From contig NZ_CP042437.1 in assembly GCF_007971525.1 (NCBI RefSeq), forward strand, positions 3,286,001 through 3,350,000: DNA of 64,000 nt. The letters are read 5' to 3'. Made by a program: the position numbers and the translations under genes. The DNA comes from Mucilaginibacter ginsenosidivorax (GTDB lineage Bacteria; Bacteroidota; Bacteroidia; Sphingobacteriales; Sphingobacteriaceae). Position 1 is the stretch's first letter; every line of letters begins with the position of its first letter. Positions 23,890 to 32,475 of this stretch are shown here, one piece after another. The notes beneath the pieces are model-generated. The model was not told the origin of the DNA. It made no database searches and saw nothing but the letters and a program-made list of their open reading frames with translations.

Positions 23890-25752
23890 CTACCGGGATA
23901 CATGAACCATTAAAACCGAAATATCTGACGGCGAGACGCCCGAAATTCGAGATGCCTGGCCTAAAGTGCGTGGTTTTATCTTCATCAATTTTTCGCGGGC
24001 TTCTTTTGATAACGAAACTAAAGTGTGATAATCGAAATTTGGATTGATCTCGCGGTCTTCCATTTTTTTCATCCGGTCAACAATTTCCATTTCTTTTATA
24101 AAGTAACTCTCATATTTGATTTTTATTTCAGCCTGCTCAATTGTTTCTTTGTCATAGGCCGATAATAATTCTTGCAACCCAGTGTCGGCTTTTTTAAGAT
24201 CATTGAAACCAACCTGTGGGCGGCTTAACAGATTGAAAAGTTTGGCACCCTGGTTAATGGCCGATGTACCCAGCTCATTCAGCAAACCATTTACTGCCGA
24301 TGGGTCAATGGATTTGGTGCGGGTGTAGGCAACAATATCATCCGAGTTTTTAATCTTCTGATTTACCTTATCTAAACGCTCGTCGCTTATCAAACCTAAA
24401 TCATGGCCTATTGGGGATAGGCGGATATCGGCATTATCCTGTCGTAACAACAAGCGGTGCTCGGCCCTTGAAGTGAACATGCGGTATGGTTCTTCGGTGC
24501 CTTTGGTTACCAGGTCGTCAATCAACACACCTATATATGACTCCGATCTTTTCAGGATGAGTTCGTGCTTATCATTGATTTTTTGATGCGCGTTGATACC
24601 TGCTATGAAGCCTTGCGATGCTGCTTCCTCGTACCCGGTGGTACCGTTGATTTGCCCGGCGAAGTAAAGATTGCTGATCAGCTTGGTTTCTAAAGTAAGA
24701 CCTAATTGTATAGGCGGGAAATAATCATACTCGATGGCGTACCCCGGACGGAACATTTTGGCGTTCTCAAATCCTGGTATCTGGATCAATGCTTTGTACT
24801 GCACATCTTCGGGCAAAGAGGTTGAGAAACCATTTACATATATCTCTACAGTGTTCAATCCTTCCGGCTCAACAAAAATCTGGTGACGGTCGCGTTCGGC
24901 AAAACGGTTTATCTTATCTTCAATAGAAGGGCAGTACCTTGGGCCTAATCCTTTAATGCGACCGGTAAACATTGGTGATTTTTCGAAACCTTCTTTTAAG
25001 GTTTCGTGTACATTGGTATTGGTATAAGTAATCCAGCAGCAGCGTTGCTGTTGGATCATTTCGATATCGGTGTAAGAGAAACGACCGCGTTCTTCATCGC
25101 CCCATTGCTCTTCCATCAACCCATAATTAAGGCTGCGTCCGTCGATGCGGGGAGGGGTGCCGGTTTTCATCCGGCCAGCCTCAAAGCCTAATTCAATCAA
25201 TTGTTCGGTTAGGCCTGTTGCCGATTTTTCTCCGGCCCGGCCACCTCCAAATTTCTTCTCGCCTATGTGGATGATACCATTTAAAAAGGTACCATTGGTA
25301 AGTACAACGGCGTCGGATTCTATCTCGACACCTAAGGAAGTACGTACGCCTGCAATGGTATTTCCTTTAATTAAAAGGGATGAAACAGTATCCTGCCAGA
25401 AGTCGACATTGGGGGTACGCTCCAATGCTAAACGCCATTCTTCGGCAAACCGCATACGGTCGCTTTGCGCTCTTGGGCTCCACATAGCAGGGCCTTTCGA
25501 CTGGTTGAGCATCCTGAATTGGATAGATGTTTTATCGGTGATAATACCCGAGTAGCCACCCAAAGCATCAATCTCGCGCACTATTTGTCCCTTGGCAACA
25601 CCGCCCATGGCCGGGTTACAACTCATCTGTGCAATCACGCCCATATTCATGGTGATGAGCAAAACAGACGACCCAAGGTTGGCTGCTGCTGCCGCTGCTT
25701 CACAGCCTGCATGCCCTGCACCAACCACAATAACGTTATATTTCTTAAACAT
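23890..25752 (-). CDS. mnmG: tRNA uridine-5-carboxymethylaminomethyl(34) synthesis protein MnmG
   Basis: FAD protein that, with MnmE, modifies the wobble uridine of several tRNAs. 620 residues from the ATG at 25752: FAD-binding [40 protein letters not shown], then [34 protein letters not shown], the catalytic-Cys region [53 protein letters not shown] and the C-terminal helical MnmE/tRNA-binding part ending [18 protein letters not shown]. The frame extends to 25785 but the extra residues come from a parS site. A strong Shine-Dalgarno (GGAGG, six bases before the ATG) is present, unusual for this phylum. The parS cluster lies directly upstream. Confidence 0.96.
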   Translation of the reverse strand: MFKKYNVIVVGAGHAGCEAAAAAANLGSSVLLITMNMGVIAQMSCNPAMGGVAKGQIVREIDALGGYSGIITDKTSIQFRMLNQSKGPAMWSPRAQSDRMRFAEEWRLALERTPNVDFWQDTVSSLLIKGNTIAGVRTSLGVEIESDAVVLTNGTFLNGIIHIGEKKFGGGRAGEKSATGLTEQLIELGFEAGRMKTGTPPRIDGRSLNYGLMEEQWGDEERGRFSYTDIEMIQQQRCCWITYTNTNVHETLKEGFEKSPMFTGRIKGLGPRYCPSIEDKINRFAERDRHQIFVEPEGLNTVEIYVNGFSTSLPEDVQYKALIQIPGFENAKMFRPGYAIEYDYFPPIQLGLTLETKLISNLYFAGQINGTTGYEEAASQGFIAGINAHQKINDKHELILKRSESYIGVLIDDLVTKGTEEPYRMFTSRAEHRLLLRQDNADIRLSPIGHDLGLISDERLDKVNQKIKNSDDIVAYTRTKSIDPSAVNGLLNELGTSAINQGAKLFNLLSRPQVGFNDLKKADTGLQELLSAYDKETIEQAEIKIKYESYFIKEMEIVDRMKKMEDREINPNFDYHTLVSLSKEAREKLMKIKPRTLGQASRISGVSPSDISVLMVHVSR

Positions 25753-25764
25753 TTTATACCTCCA

Positions 25765-25780
25765 TGTTCCACGTGGAACA
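25765..25780. promoter_or_regulatory. parS site 1 (centromere-like ParB site)
   Basis: TGTTCCACGTGGAACA, a perfect 16-bp palindrome that fits the bacterial chromosomal parS consensus. It lies 13 bp upstream of the mnmG start codon, within its leader. Confidence 0.85.
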
Positions 25781-25945
25781 ATCAAATTTATTACACTAAT
25801 TGTCTCGATTTTTTTCTAATTACACGAATAAAACCCGGATGGTTTATATGATTTAATTAGCTTTAAAAGGTGCCAAGTAGTATTTATTTAAACTGCGGTT
25901 ATTACCGCTTTTATTAATGCCGATCTGATGGTGTTATCTTTTTGA

Positions 25946-25961
25946 TGTTCCACGTGGAACA
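25946..25961. promoter_or_regulatory. parS site 2
   Basis: TGTTCCACGTGGAACA again, here inside a larger perfect 26-bp palindrome at 25941-25966. No gene covers it. Confidence 0.85.
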
Positions 25962-26019
25962 TCAAACCACCAGCATTGAGCTGAATATATAATGAGAGTA
26001 TGACTCTATTTTATACTCA

Positions 26020-26035
26020 TGTTCCACGTGGAACA
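26020..26035. promoter_or_regulatory. parS site 3
   Basis: TGTTCCACGTGGAACA inside a perfect 30-bp palindrome at 26013-26042. The stretch from 25781 to 26175 holds no convincing gene; parS sites 2 and 3 are its only clear elements. Confidence 0.85.
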
Positions 26036-26175
26036 TGAGTATCTGTATTATCTTATCGTTTGTAATATTTGTATTAAAAAGTATCAATTTATTGCATAAA
26101 AATGTCGCTTTATTATTCAATAGTATATCATTTGTATAGCATTTGTGTGTTAAAATAGCTATAAATAACCTTCTT

Positions 26176-26421
26176 TTAAACGGACGTTCCACGTGGAACC
26201 CGCAATAAAGATACCAGTGCCACAGTACCCCAAACACCCTCTAAAACAACAAAAGGGTAGAAGCTTACCATATACGATGCATAACAGCAAGTACCTGCAC
26301 CTATAAAGTTCAATAGCTTGTATAGCCTGCTTTCTGACGATAGTTTATTCAGTAAATTAAGCACAAAGGCTATCAATAAAATGATAACACCTATTGATGC
26401 TATGATATCTGATAATTTCAT
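26176..26421 (-). CDS. Small membrane protein (CBU_0592-like)
   Basis: 81 residues with two or three membrane helices: SDIIASIGVIILLIAFVLNL, then LLNFIGAGTCCYASYMVSFY and FVVLEGVWGTVALVSLL. The pattern (first helix, a short SxSxxYKLLNxxGA turn, second and third helices with a P-x-x-x-x-E-G-x-W) matches small conserved membrane proteins of the CBU_0592 type, which have no known role. The gene follows the ABC-F gene with a 1-bp gap, so it is the last gene of that operon. Its final codons run across parS site 4. Confidence 0.75.
   Translation of the reverse strand: MKLSDIIASIGVIILLIAFVLNLLNKLSSESRLYKLLNFIGAGTCCYASYMVSFYPFVVLEGVWGTVALVSLLRVPRGTSV
26185..26200. promoter_or_regulatory. parS site 4 (14-bp core)
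   Basis: CGTTCCACGTGGAACC: the 14-bp core is perfect and the outer bases differ, similar to parS variants of Pseudomonas. It lies within the last codons of the small membrane protein gene (encoding VPRGT). Confidence 0.75.
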
Positions 26422-26422
26422 T

Positions 26423-28291
26423 TTATACTCCGCTTAATTCTGTTAGTTCCATCCAACGGGCGCTTTTAGTATCCAGTTTTTTATTTAAATCGGCTATCTG
26501 CGCTATGGTTTCATTAAGCTTTGCTAACTCAATTCCTACCTTGTTTAACTCGTCGGTTTTAGCTTTTATGCTGTTTTCTATAACGGTAATTTCAGCTTCT
26601 ATAGTCTCCAGTTCCTTGGCTTCTTTAAAGCTTAATTTACTTTTTTTAACAACAGGAGCAGCAACAGGGGTAGGGGCGGTATTGCCTTTTTTAGTCTGTT
26701 GTTTAGCTTCATCCAGCTCAACCCGGTATGATGAATAGTTGCCATTATAGATGCGCACTTTACCTTGGCCTTCCATAATAAATAGCTGGTCGGTTAGTTT
26801 ATCAAGCAAATACCTATCGTGCGATACCATCATTAATATACCCGAATAATTGGTTAAAAACTCTTCCAACACATTCAAGGTGTCGATATCCAAATCGTTG
26901 GTAGGCTCATCCAGGATCAGGAAGTTAGGGTTCTTCATCAGGATGCTCATCAGCTGCAAACGTTTCTTTTCGCCGCCGCTTAGTTTGGATATGAAACCAT
27001 ACTGCTTGGCAGGAGGGAACAGGAACAAAGTGAGCAGGGCCGAGGCCGAAATCATTTTACCATCGGCCATGGTGATGAACTCAGCCACGTTTTTTACCAC
27101 ATCTATTACACGGTCATCCTCTTTAAATACAATTCCCGATTGGTGGAAGTAGCCGATAACCGTAGTTTCGCCTTTTACAATGGTTCCTTTATCGGGTTGT
27201 AAACCTCCGGTAATTAAATTTAACAGGGTTGATTTTCCTGTACCGTTTTTACCGGCTAAGCCAATCCTGTCGCCTTTTTTAAATACATAGCTAAAGTTTT
27301 CGATATAGGTAATGCCGTTGAAGCCTTTATACAGATGCTCCATTTCCATAATCTTGTTGCCCTGGCGTGCTGTTTTAACACTTAATTCAACCTTCTCACG
27401 GGCGCCACCCTGCTTAGTCTTTTCTTCAAGGTCATAAAAAGCATCAATGCGCGCTTTTGATTTGGTACCACGTGCCTGTGGCTGGCGGCGCATCCATTCC
27501 AGTTCTTTCCGTAAAAGGTTGCTGTTTTTCTGGAAAGATGCTTCGTCTGCCGCATCGCGCTCGGCTTTCTTTTCAAGGTAATAGGCGTAACTGCCATTAT
27601 AAGGTACTATCTTACCACGATCAATCTCCAATATCTCGTTACAAACGTTATCTAAAAAGTACCTATCGTGTGTAACCATCAGTATGGTTTTAGATCCGTC
27701 GGTCAGTAACTTTTCCAGCCACTCTATGGTATCAATATCCAGGTGGTTGGTAGGCTCATCTAAAATATAAATGTCAGGGTCTTCAATTAACAGCTTAGCC
27801 AGCGCCAAACGTTTCTTTTGGCCGCCCGATAGTGTGCTGATGTGCTGGTTAAGGTGATGAATATCCAGGCGGCCCAAAATAGTTTTTATTTTGTACTCAT
27901 ACTCCCAGGCATCAACCTCGCTCATCTCTTCCATGATCTTTTCAAGTGCCTTGGCGTTGTCAGGATCGTTCTCCAGCAGTTCCTCGTATTTACGGATCAT
28001 TTGCTGCTGTACATCATCGGCATGAAAAATATAATCGCTGATGGTTACGGCATCCTTAAAGCCGGGATCCTGTTCCAGGTAGCCCATATTCAGGTCGTGT
28101 GCTTGCACCACCTTGCCTTCGGTCGGTTTTATATAGCCGGCCAGTAATTTTAATAAGGTTGATTTGCCGGCGCCGTTAACACCAACCAGTGCAACCCTGC
28201 GGCCGCGGTTAATGCCTATGGTTATATTTTTAAATAACCAGTTGTCATGAAATTGATGGCCAAGGTTCTCGGCAGATAGATAAGTACTCAC
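26423..28291 (-). CDS. ABC-F family ATPase (Uup-like)
   Basis: 622 residues, two ABC ATPase domains on one chain and no membrane segment. Domain 1: Walker A GVNGAGKSTLLKLL, signature TLSGGQKKRLALAK, Walker B IYILDEPTNHLD. Domain 2: GKNGTGKSTLLNLI, KLSGGEKKRLQLMS, FLILDEPTNDLD. The linker motif WMRRQPQARGTKSKARI and the C-terminal coiled coil (about residues 560-615, KLSFKEAKELETIEAEITVI onward) point to the Uup branch. ABC-F proteins act on the ribosome or, for Uup, bind branched DNA and affect transposon excision. It overlaps the upstream NAD(P)-binding gene by 4 nt and is followed at 1 bp by the small membrane gene. Confidence 0.92.
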   Translation of the reverse strand: MSTYLSAENLGHQFHDNWLFKNITIGINRGRRVALVGVNGAGKSTLLKLLAGYIKPTEGKVVQAHDLNMGYLEQDPGFKDAVTISDYIFHADDVQQQMIRKYEELLENDPDNAKALEKIMEEMSEVDAWEYEYKIKTILGRLDIHHLNQHISTLSGGQKKRLALAKLLIEDPDIYILDEPTNHLDIDTIEWLEKLLTDGSKTILMVTHDRYFLDNVCNEILEIDRGKIVPYNGSYAYYLEKKAERDAADEASFQKNSNLLRKELEWMRRQPQARGTKSKARIDAFYDLEEKTKQGGAREKVELSVKTARQGNKIMEMEHLYKGFNGITYIENFSYVFKKGDRIGLAGKNGTGKSTLLNLITGGLQPDKGTIVKGETTVIGYFHQSGIVFKEDDRVIDVVKNVAEFITMADGKMISASALLTLFLFPPAKQYGFISKLSGGEKKRLQLMSILMKNPNFLILDEPTNDLDIDTLNVLEEFLTNYSGILMMVSHDRYLLDKLTDQLFIMEGQGKVRIYNGNYSSYRVELDEAKQQTKKGNTAPTPVAAPVVKKSKLSFKEAKELETIEAEITVIENSIKAKTDELNKVGIELAKLNETIAQIADLNKKLDTKSARWMELTELSGV

Positions 28292-28944
28292 GATAGTTGC
28301 TTTATTTGATCAGACTCGTAAATAAACGTGCCTGTATTGTTTTTTATTGATTGTTTGTACATGGCCATAGCCACCGTTTCGCCGGCGATGCTCCGGTATT
28401 TCTTCCAGCTGCCAAATAACAGTGGATTTATTATTTTATAGAAAGCGATCAGCGCTTTTTCCATTGATCGTTTTTCCTGCCTGTTGCCTGTTAACATAGA
28501 TGGGCGGTAGATATGTAACGCAGGTAATCCTAATTGCCGGATATCAGCCTCAGTTTCGCCCTTGGTTTTAGTGTAAAAAAATGACGAACCCACATTGGCA
28601 CCTATAGATGATACCAGGTGATACTGTTTGATACCATTCTTTAAAGCCAATTGCGCCAGTTGAACGGGATAATCATGGTCGATATGCCTGTAAACTGTTT
28701 TATCCGGTGTTTTGGCATTGGTTGTACCCAGGCAACTGAATAAAGCATGCCCCGTTAGCGCATCGGAATAGCTATCCAGCTGGTCGAAATTGACCACCAG
28801 CTGCGTTAATTTCTTATGATCGAGATCTGTTTTTTTCCTTACCAGGATCAAAACTTCGTCGTAAAAGCTTTCGCGCAGCAAAATTTGGAGCAATTTACTG
28901 CCAATAAGTCCTGTTGAACCTGCAATAATAGCTTTATTTGCCAT
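28288..28944 (-). CDS. NAD(P)-binding protein, atypical SDR (HTATIP2/NmrA-like)
   Basis: 218 residues with a Rossmann fold. The dinucleotide loop AIIAGSTGLIGSKLLQILL is at the N-terminus, followed by LVRKKTDLDH and FSCLGTTNAKTPD. The SDR-like catalytic pair is in SSFFYTKTKGETEADIRQLG (Tyr-x-x-x-Lys). The segment HIYRPSMLTGNRQEKRSME is typical of the HTATIP2/oxidoreductase-like subgroup. The substrate is unknown. It is the first gene of a three-gene operon (overlap of 4 nt with the ABC-F gene) and has a good Bacteroidota promoter just upstream. Confidence 0.88.
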   Translation of the reverse strand: MANKAIIAGSTGLIGSKLLQILLRESFYDEVLILVRKKTDLDHKKLTQLVVNFDQLDSYSDALTGHALFSCLGTTNAKTPDKTVYRHIDHDYPVQLAQLALKNGIKQYHLVSSIGANVGSSFFYTKTKGETEADIRQLGLPALHIYRPSMLTGNRQEKRSMEKALIAFYKIINPLLFGSWKKYRSIAGETVAMAMYKQSIKNNTGTFIYESDQIKQLS

Positions 28945-28961
28945 TGATACTTAATTTTTTG

Positions 28962-28991
28962 CAAAAATACATATAATTAAATCAGTGCAAA
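28962..28991 (-). promoter_or_regulatory. Promoter of the NAD(P)-binding / ABC-F operon
   Basis: On the minus strand TTTG (28988-28991), 18-bp spacer, TATTTTTG (28962-28969) matches the Bacteroidota consensus. The leader before the start codon at 28944 would be about 10 nt. Confidence 0.5.
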
Positions 28992-29009
28992 TATGAGGCG
29001 GGTTGAATT

Positions 29010-29195
29010 GGCGGCGAAGACTCACCCGACGAGGCTGCGCCCGTCACCCTCTCTTCACCCTGCGGGTGGAAAGAGGGGTTTAAACGGTTAGTTATACTCA
29101 TTGCCGTAAATTTGTCCATATTCAAGTCCCTCTTTCCTGCGAAGCAGAAGAGAGAGGGTGACGGGCGCAGCCTCGTCGGGTGAGTCTTCGCCGCC
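29010..29195. repeat. 186-bp intergenic inverted repeat
   Basis: The outer arms (29010-29053 and 29152-29195) are exact reverse complements for about 44 bp, starting GGCGGCGAAGACTCACCCGA. Inner hairpins follow, CACCCTGCGGGTG near 29057 and CTGCGAAGCAG near 29137. No ORF in it has support. It separates the divergent NAD(P)-binding and pirin genes and could fold into a long stem in either transcript. Confidence 0.85.
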
Positions 29196-29267
29196 TTATT
29201 AACCTGCCAGGCCAGCCTCTTGGCACACCTATTGATGTTTAAACATATAAAAAAGGAAAACATAACA

Positions 29268-29978
29268 ATGAAAACAATATTTTATCCCGAAAATGAACGC
29301 GGTAAAAACGATATAGGCTGGTTAAAGGCAAATTTCTCATTCAGCTTTGGCCCTTACTATAACCCCGAACTGATGAGTTTTGGAACTCTTAGGGTTTTAA
29401 ATGATGATATTATAGCCGCAGGCAAAGGTTTTGGCCTGCATCCGCATGATAATATGGAAATTGTGACCATCCCGCTGGAAGGCGGCCTGGAGCATCAGGA
29501 TAATATGGGCAACAAAGGTGTTATCAACGCCGGGGATGTTCAGGTTATGTCGGCCGGAACCGGAGTTTATCATTCCGAATATAATGCGTCGAAAACAGCA
29601 ATAGCTAAAACTTTACAGATATGGTTGTTTCCGAAAGACCGAAATGTAACACCGAGATACGATCAAAAGAGTTTTACCGATCAGTTTAAGTTAAATGAAC
29701 TAACTGTCCTGGTATCACCCGACAGGAGCGAAGGTAACCTTTGGCTGCACCAGGATGCCACTTTTAGCATGGGTACTTTCGAGGCTGGAAAAGCTTTAAA
29801 TTATGCCATAGAAAAGCCCGGCAACGGCGCTTATGTGTTCTTGTTAGATGGGCGTGCTAAAATAAATGGGACCCTATTAAACAAACGGGATGCTATGGGT
29901 GTTTATGAGAGTAGTTCATTTACAATTGAAGCCGAAGAAGAATCCCGTTACCTGATCATTGACGTACCGATGTCATAA
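29268..29978 (+). CDS. Pirin family protein (YhhW-like quercetinase type)
   Basis: 236 residues forming two cupin domains. The metal site of pirins is visible: HPHDNMEIVTIPLEGGLEHQ near residues 60-79 (two His) and MSAGTGVYHSEYN near 96-108 (His and Glu). Some members oxidise quercetin, others are redox sensors; the cellular role here is unknown. I use the ATG at 29268 (MKTIFYPENERGK), which has AAAAGGAAA about 9 bases upstream, because the frame from 29220 adds residues not typical for the family. Confidence 0.92.
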   Translation: MKTIFYPENERGKNDIGWLKANFSFSFGPYYNPELMSFGTLRVLNDDIIAAGKGFGLHPHDNMEIVTIPLEGGLEHQDNMGNKGVINAGDVQVMSAGTGVYHSEYNASKTAIAKTLQIWLFPKDRNVTPRYDQKSFTDQFKLNELTVLVSPDRSEGNLWLHQDATFSMGTFEAGKALNYAIEKPGNGAYVFLLDGRAKINGTLLNKRDAMGVYESSSFTIEAEEESRYLIIDVPMS

Positions 29979-30028
29979 ATCCTGCAAGCCGACCGCCAAG
30001 AGCCAATTTTTTCTGAACTGCAAAACAT

Positions 30029-30055
30029 TTTGACAATACGTTGTTGTATGTCAAA
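30029..30055. promoter_or_regulatory. Inverted repeat in the mlaE leader
   Basis: TTTGACAATAC (30029-30039) and GTATGTCAAA (30046-30055) are inverted with one extra base. It ends 14 bp before the mlaE start codon, a position suited to an operator. Confidence 0.35.
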
Positions 30056-30069
30056 TTATAACCTAATAT

Positions 30070-30846
30070 ATGGCAGAACAGGCAATTACCGGCTGGCGAA
30101 AGTGGATGTTGAACATTGGCGAACAATGTGTCTTCTTCGGCAGATTTTTCAGAAATATTTTTGCCGGCGGCTTCGAATGGTCGGAGTTTGTGCGGCAATG
30201 TTACGAAATTGGTTACAGGTCCCTGATGTTGGTGGGCATCACTTCCTTCATCATGGGCTTTGTGCTTATTCTGCAACTCCGGCCATCCCTGGTCTCGCTT
30301 GGTGCGGCAAGCATGCTGCCTAAAACCCTTGCCGTATCATTTGTGCGCGAAATGGGCCCGGTTATTACCGCCATTATTTGCGCCGGTAAAATAGCCTCCA
30401 GTATTGGCGCCGAGCTGGGTAGTATGAAGGTTACCGAGCAAATAGATGCCATGGAGGTATCTGGCGCCAACCCTATACAATACCTGGTGGTAACCCGCAT
30501 TATAGCAACCAGCTTAATGGTGCCATTATTATCGGTAATTGGCGATGTAATAGGTTTAACAGGCGGTTTCCTTGCCCTTAATATCAACGATAAAATAAGC
30601 TTCACCCTGTATTTTCAGAAGTGTATAGGCTCGCTTGATTTTTCAGATTTTTTGCCGGCAGTTATAAAAACTATCTTCTTCGGTTTCGCTATAGGTTTTG
30701 TTGGATGCTATAAAGGCTATCACTCCAATAAAGGTACAGAAAGCGTGGGTATTGCGGCAAATTCGGCCGTAGTAACCGCTTCGCTCTGGATCTTCGTTAT
30801 TGACGCTATAGCAGTACAAATCACCAGTTTACTATTTTATCATTGA
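30070..30846 (+). CDS. mlaE: Lipid ABC transporter permease MlaE
   Basis: Inner-membrane permease of an MCE-type phospholipid transport system. 258 residues, about five to six membrane helices; the family core is plain: LRPSLVSLGAASMLPKTLAV, SFVREMGPVITAIICAGKIA, then SIGAELGSMKVTEQIDAMEV and GANPIQYLVVTRIIAT, with C-terminal GCYKGYHSNKGTESVGIAAN. It heads the mlaE-mlaF-mlaD operon. The mlaF start is 1 bp after its stop. No MlaB, MlaC or MlaA gene is next to it, which is common outside Proteobacteria. Confidence 0.95.
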   Translation: MAEQAITGWRKWMLNIGEQCVFFGRFFRNIFAGGFEWSEFVRQCYEIGYRSLMLVGITSFIMGFVLILQLRPSLVSLGAASMLPKTLAVSFVREMGPVITAIICAGKIASSIGAELGSMKVTEQIDAMEVSGANPIQYLVVTRIIATSLMVPLLSVIGDVIGLTGGFLALNINDKISFTLYFQKCIGSLDFSDFLPAVIKTIFFGFAIGFVGCYKGYHSNKGTESVGIAANSAVVTASLWIFVIDAIAVQITSLLFYH

Positions 30847-30847
30847 G

Positions 30848-31639
30848 ATGGCAGCAAAAAAGGAAGATATCGAAACTATGGAAAAGCCATCTGCATCAAA
30901 GGATGAAGTGGTTGTACATGCCAAAGGCCTTAAAAAAGCCTTTGGAGAAAAAGAAGTATTGAAAAACATCACTTTCGACCTGAAACGAGGCGAAAACATG
31001 GTAGTATTGGGCAAATCCGGTCAGGGCAAATCGGTAACCATACAATGCATTGTGGGTATGCTTAAACCAGATGGCGGCGAACTTACCGTTTTTGGCGAAG
31101 ACGTGGCACAGATGAGCGATGAGGAATTAAAGCAGTTACGTATTAAAATAGGTTTCCTGTTCCAGAGCGGGGCTTTATATGATAGCATGACGGTGCGGGA
31201 TAACCTCGAATTCCCGCTTACCAGGGTGCTTAAGCTTAAAGACCAGGCCGAGATTGATAAAAGGGTAGAAGAGGTGTTAGACAACGTAGGATTGCTTGAC
31301 GCTATTGATAAAATGCCATCCGATCTATCGGGCGGGATGCGCAAAAGGGTGGGGCTGGCCCGTACATTGATTGTAAACCCCGAAATTATGCTTTACGATG
31401 AGCCAACCACCGGCCTTGACCCGATAACATCGCGCGAGATCAGCGAACTAATACTCCATATGCAAAAAAAATATAAAACATCATCCATCATCATTACCCA
31501 CGACCTGGAATGTGCACGTATTGTGGCCGACCGGATTGTAGTAATGAACGATGGCGAATATATAGCCGAAGGCTCCTGGAAAGAACTCCATAAGGCTGAT
31601 AACGAACTTGTAAGATCATTTTTTAACGAAACAACATGA
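30848..31639 (+). CDS. mlaF: Lipid ABC transporter ATP-binding protein MlaF
   Basis: ATPase that powers the MlaE permease. 263 residues: Walker A GKSGQGKSVTIQC, Q-loop FLFQSGALYDSMTV, signature LSGGMRKRVGLAR, Walker B IMLYDEPTTGLDP, H-loop IIITHDLECARI. The GALYDSMTV and GMRKR variants are characteristic of the MlaF/Ttg2A group. The N-terminus has ~20 extra residues rich in Lys and Glu (MAAKKEDIETMEKPSASKDE). It starts 1 bp after mlaE and overlaps mlaD by 4 nt. Confidence 0.96.
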   Translation: MAAKKEDIETMEKPSASKDEVVVHAKGLKKAFGEKEVLKNITFDLKRGENMVVLGKSGQGKSVTIQCIVGMLKPDGGELTVFGEDVAQMSDEELKQLRIKIGFLFQSGALYDSMTVRDNLEFPLTRVLKLKDQAEIDKRVEEVLDNVGLLDAIDKMPSDLSGGMRKRVGLARTLIVNPEIMLYDEPTTGLDPITSREISELILHMQKKYKTSSIIITHDLECARIVADRIVVMNDGEYIAEGSWKELHKADNELVRSFFNETT

Positions 31640-32424
31640 AAACCACATCATCACAAAAAATAAGAATAGGCCTTTTTACCTTCCTCGGGTTGGTAATACT
31701 GGGACTCGCGGTATTTTTTATCGGGAGCCAGAAAAGTATGTTTAACTCCACCTTTACCGTTTATGGCACCTTTAAAAATGTAAACGGGCTGCAGGTAGGC
31801 AATAATGTACGCTTTGCCGGTATTAATGTTGGTGTGGTACAATCTATTAACATCATAACCGATAGCTCGGTACGGGTTGATCTTACCTTGAACGATAAAG
31901 TAAGGCAATTTGTAAAAACTGACTCGAAACTAAGTATAGGCAGCGATGGTTTAATGGGCGATAAACTGGTTGTTTTAGCTCCCGGGGGTATCTCCAGCAA
32001 CCAACAGGTGGCCGATGGTGGCCGGCTTGCTTCAGTAAACCCGGTTGATGTGGATAGGATAATAACCAAACTAACTAAGGTGGCCGATAATGCCGAATCA
32101 ATGACCGGCAGCTTAGCAGAAATTGTAGGTAAAGTGAACAGTGGCAAAGGCAGCCTGGGCCGCCTGCTCAATAATGATAACCTGTCGAAAAGCCTGGAAA
32201 GTACTGTGAACCAGGCCCGTGTAACCATGAAAAATGTACATGCCACTACCGGAACTTTAAATGAAGATCTGAAAGCGGCACAGTCAAACTTTTTGCTGAA
32301 GGGGTTCTTCAATAAAAAGAAGAAAGCGGCTAAAGCAAAACAAGACTCTATCAAGAAAGCGCAGGAAAAATTGCAGAAGACTCAGGATAAAGCCGCAAAG
32401 GATAAGGCAGACGATAATAACTAA
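31636..32424 (+). CDS. mlaD: MCE-family lipid-binding protein MlaD
   Basis: Periplasmic substrate-binding component, anchored by an N-terminal helix (IRIGLFTFLGLVILGLAVFF). The MCE domain follows at about residues 38-120 (FKNVNGLQVGNNVRFAGINV and IGSDGLMGDKLVVLAPGG). The C-terminal half is helical (VADNAESMTGSLAEIVGKVN, GSLGRLLNNDNLSKSLESTV) and ends in a Lys/Ala/Asp-rich charged tail (DKAAKDKADDNN). MCE proteins form hexameric rings carrying phospholipid across the periplasm. It overlaps mlaF by 4 nt and is closed by a terminator. Confidence 0.94.
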   Translation: MKTTSSQKIRIGLFTFLGLVILGLAVFFIGSQKSMFNSTFTVYGTFKNVNGLQVGNNVRFAGINVGVVQSINIITDSSVRVDLTLNDKVRQFVKTDSKLSIGSDGLMGDKLVVLAPGGISSNQQVADGGRLASVNPVDVDRIITKLTKVADNAESMTGSLAEIVGKVNSGKGSLGRLLNNDNLSKSLESTVNQARVTMKNVHATTGTLNEDLKAAQSNFLLKGFFNKKKKAAKAKQDSIKKAQEKLQKTQDKAAKDKADDNN

Positions 32425-32434
32425 TTATTCAGCT

Positions 32435-32473
32435 AAAAGGGCTGCAAATAAACGCTGTTTGCAGCCCTTTTTA
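32435..32473. terminator. Terminator between mlaD and the nuclease gene
   Basis: AAAAGGGCTGCAAA pairs with TTTGCAGCCCTTTT around a 9-nt loop. It closes the mlaEFD operon and, being symmetrical, may also serve the convergent nuclease gene, whose stop is at 32476. Confidence 0.85.
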
Positions 32474-32475
32474 GT

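Noticed and set aside
25962..26237. Reverse ORF of 91 residues between mnmG and the small membrane gene
   Set aside because: It is made largely of translated parS sites and AT-rich spacer and resembles no protein family.
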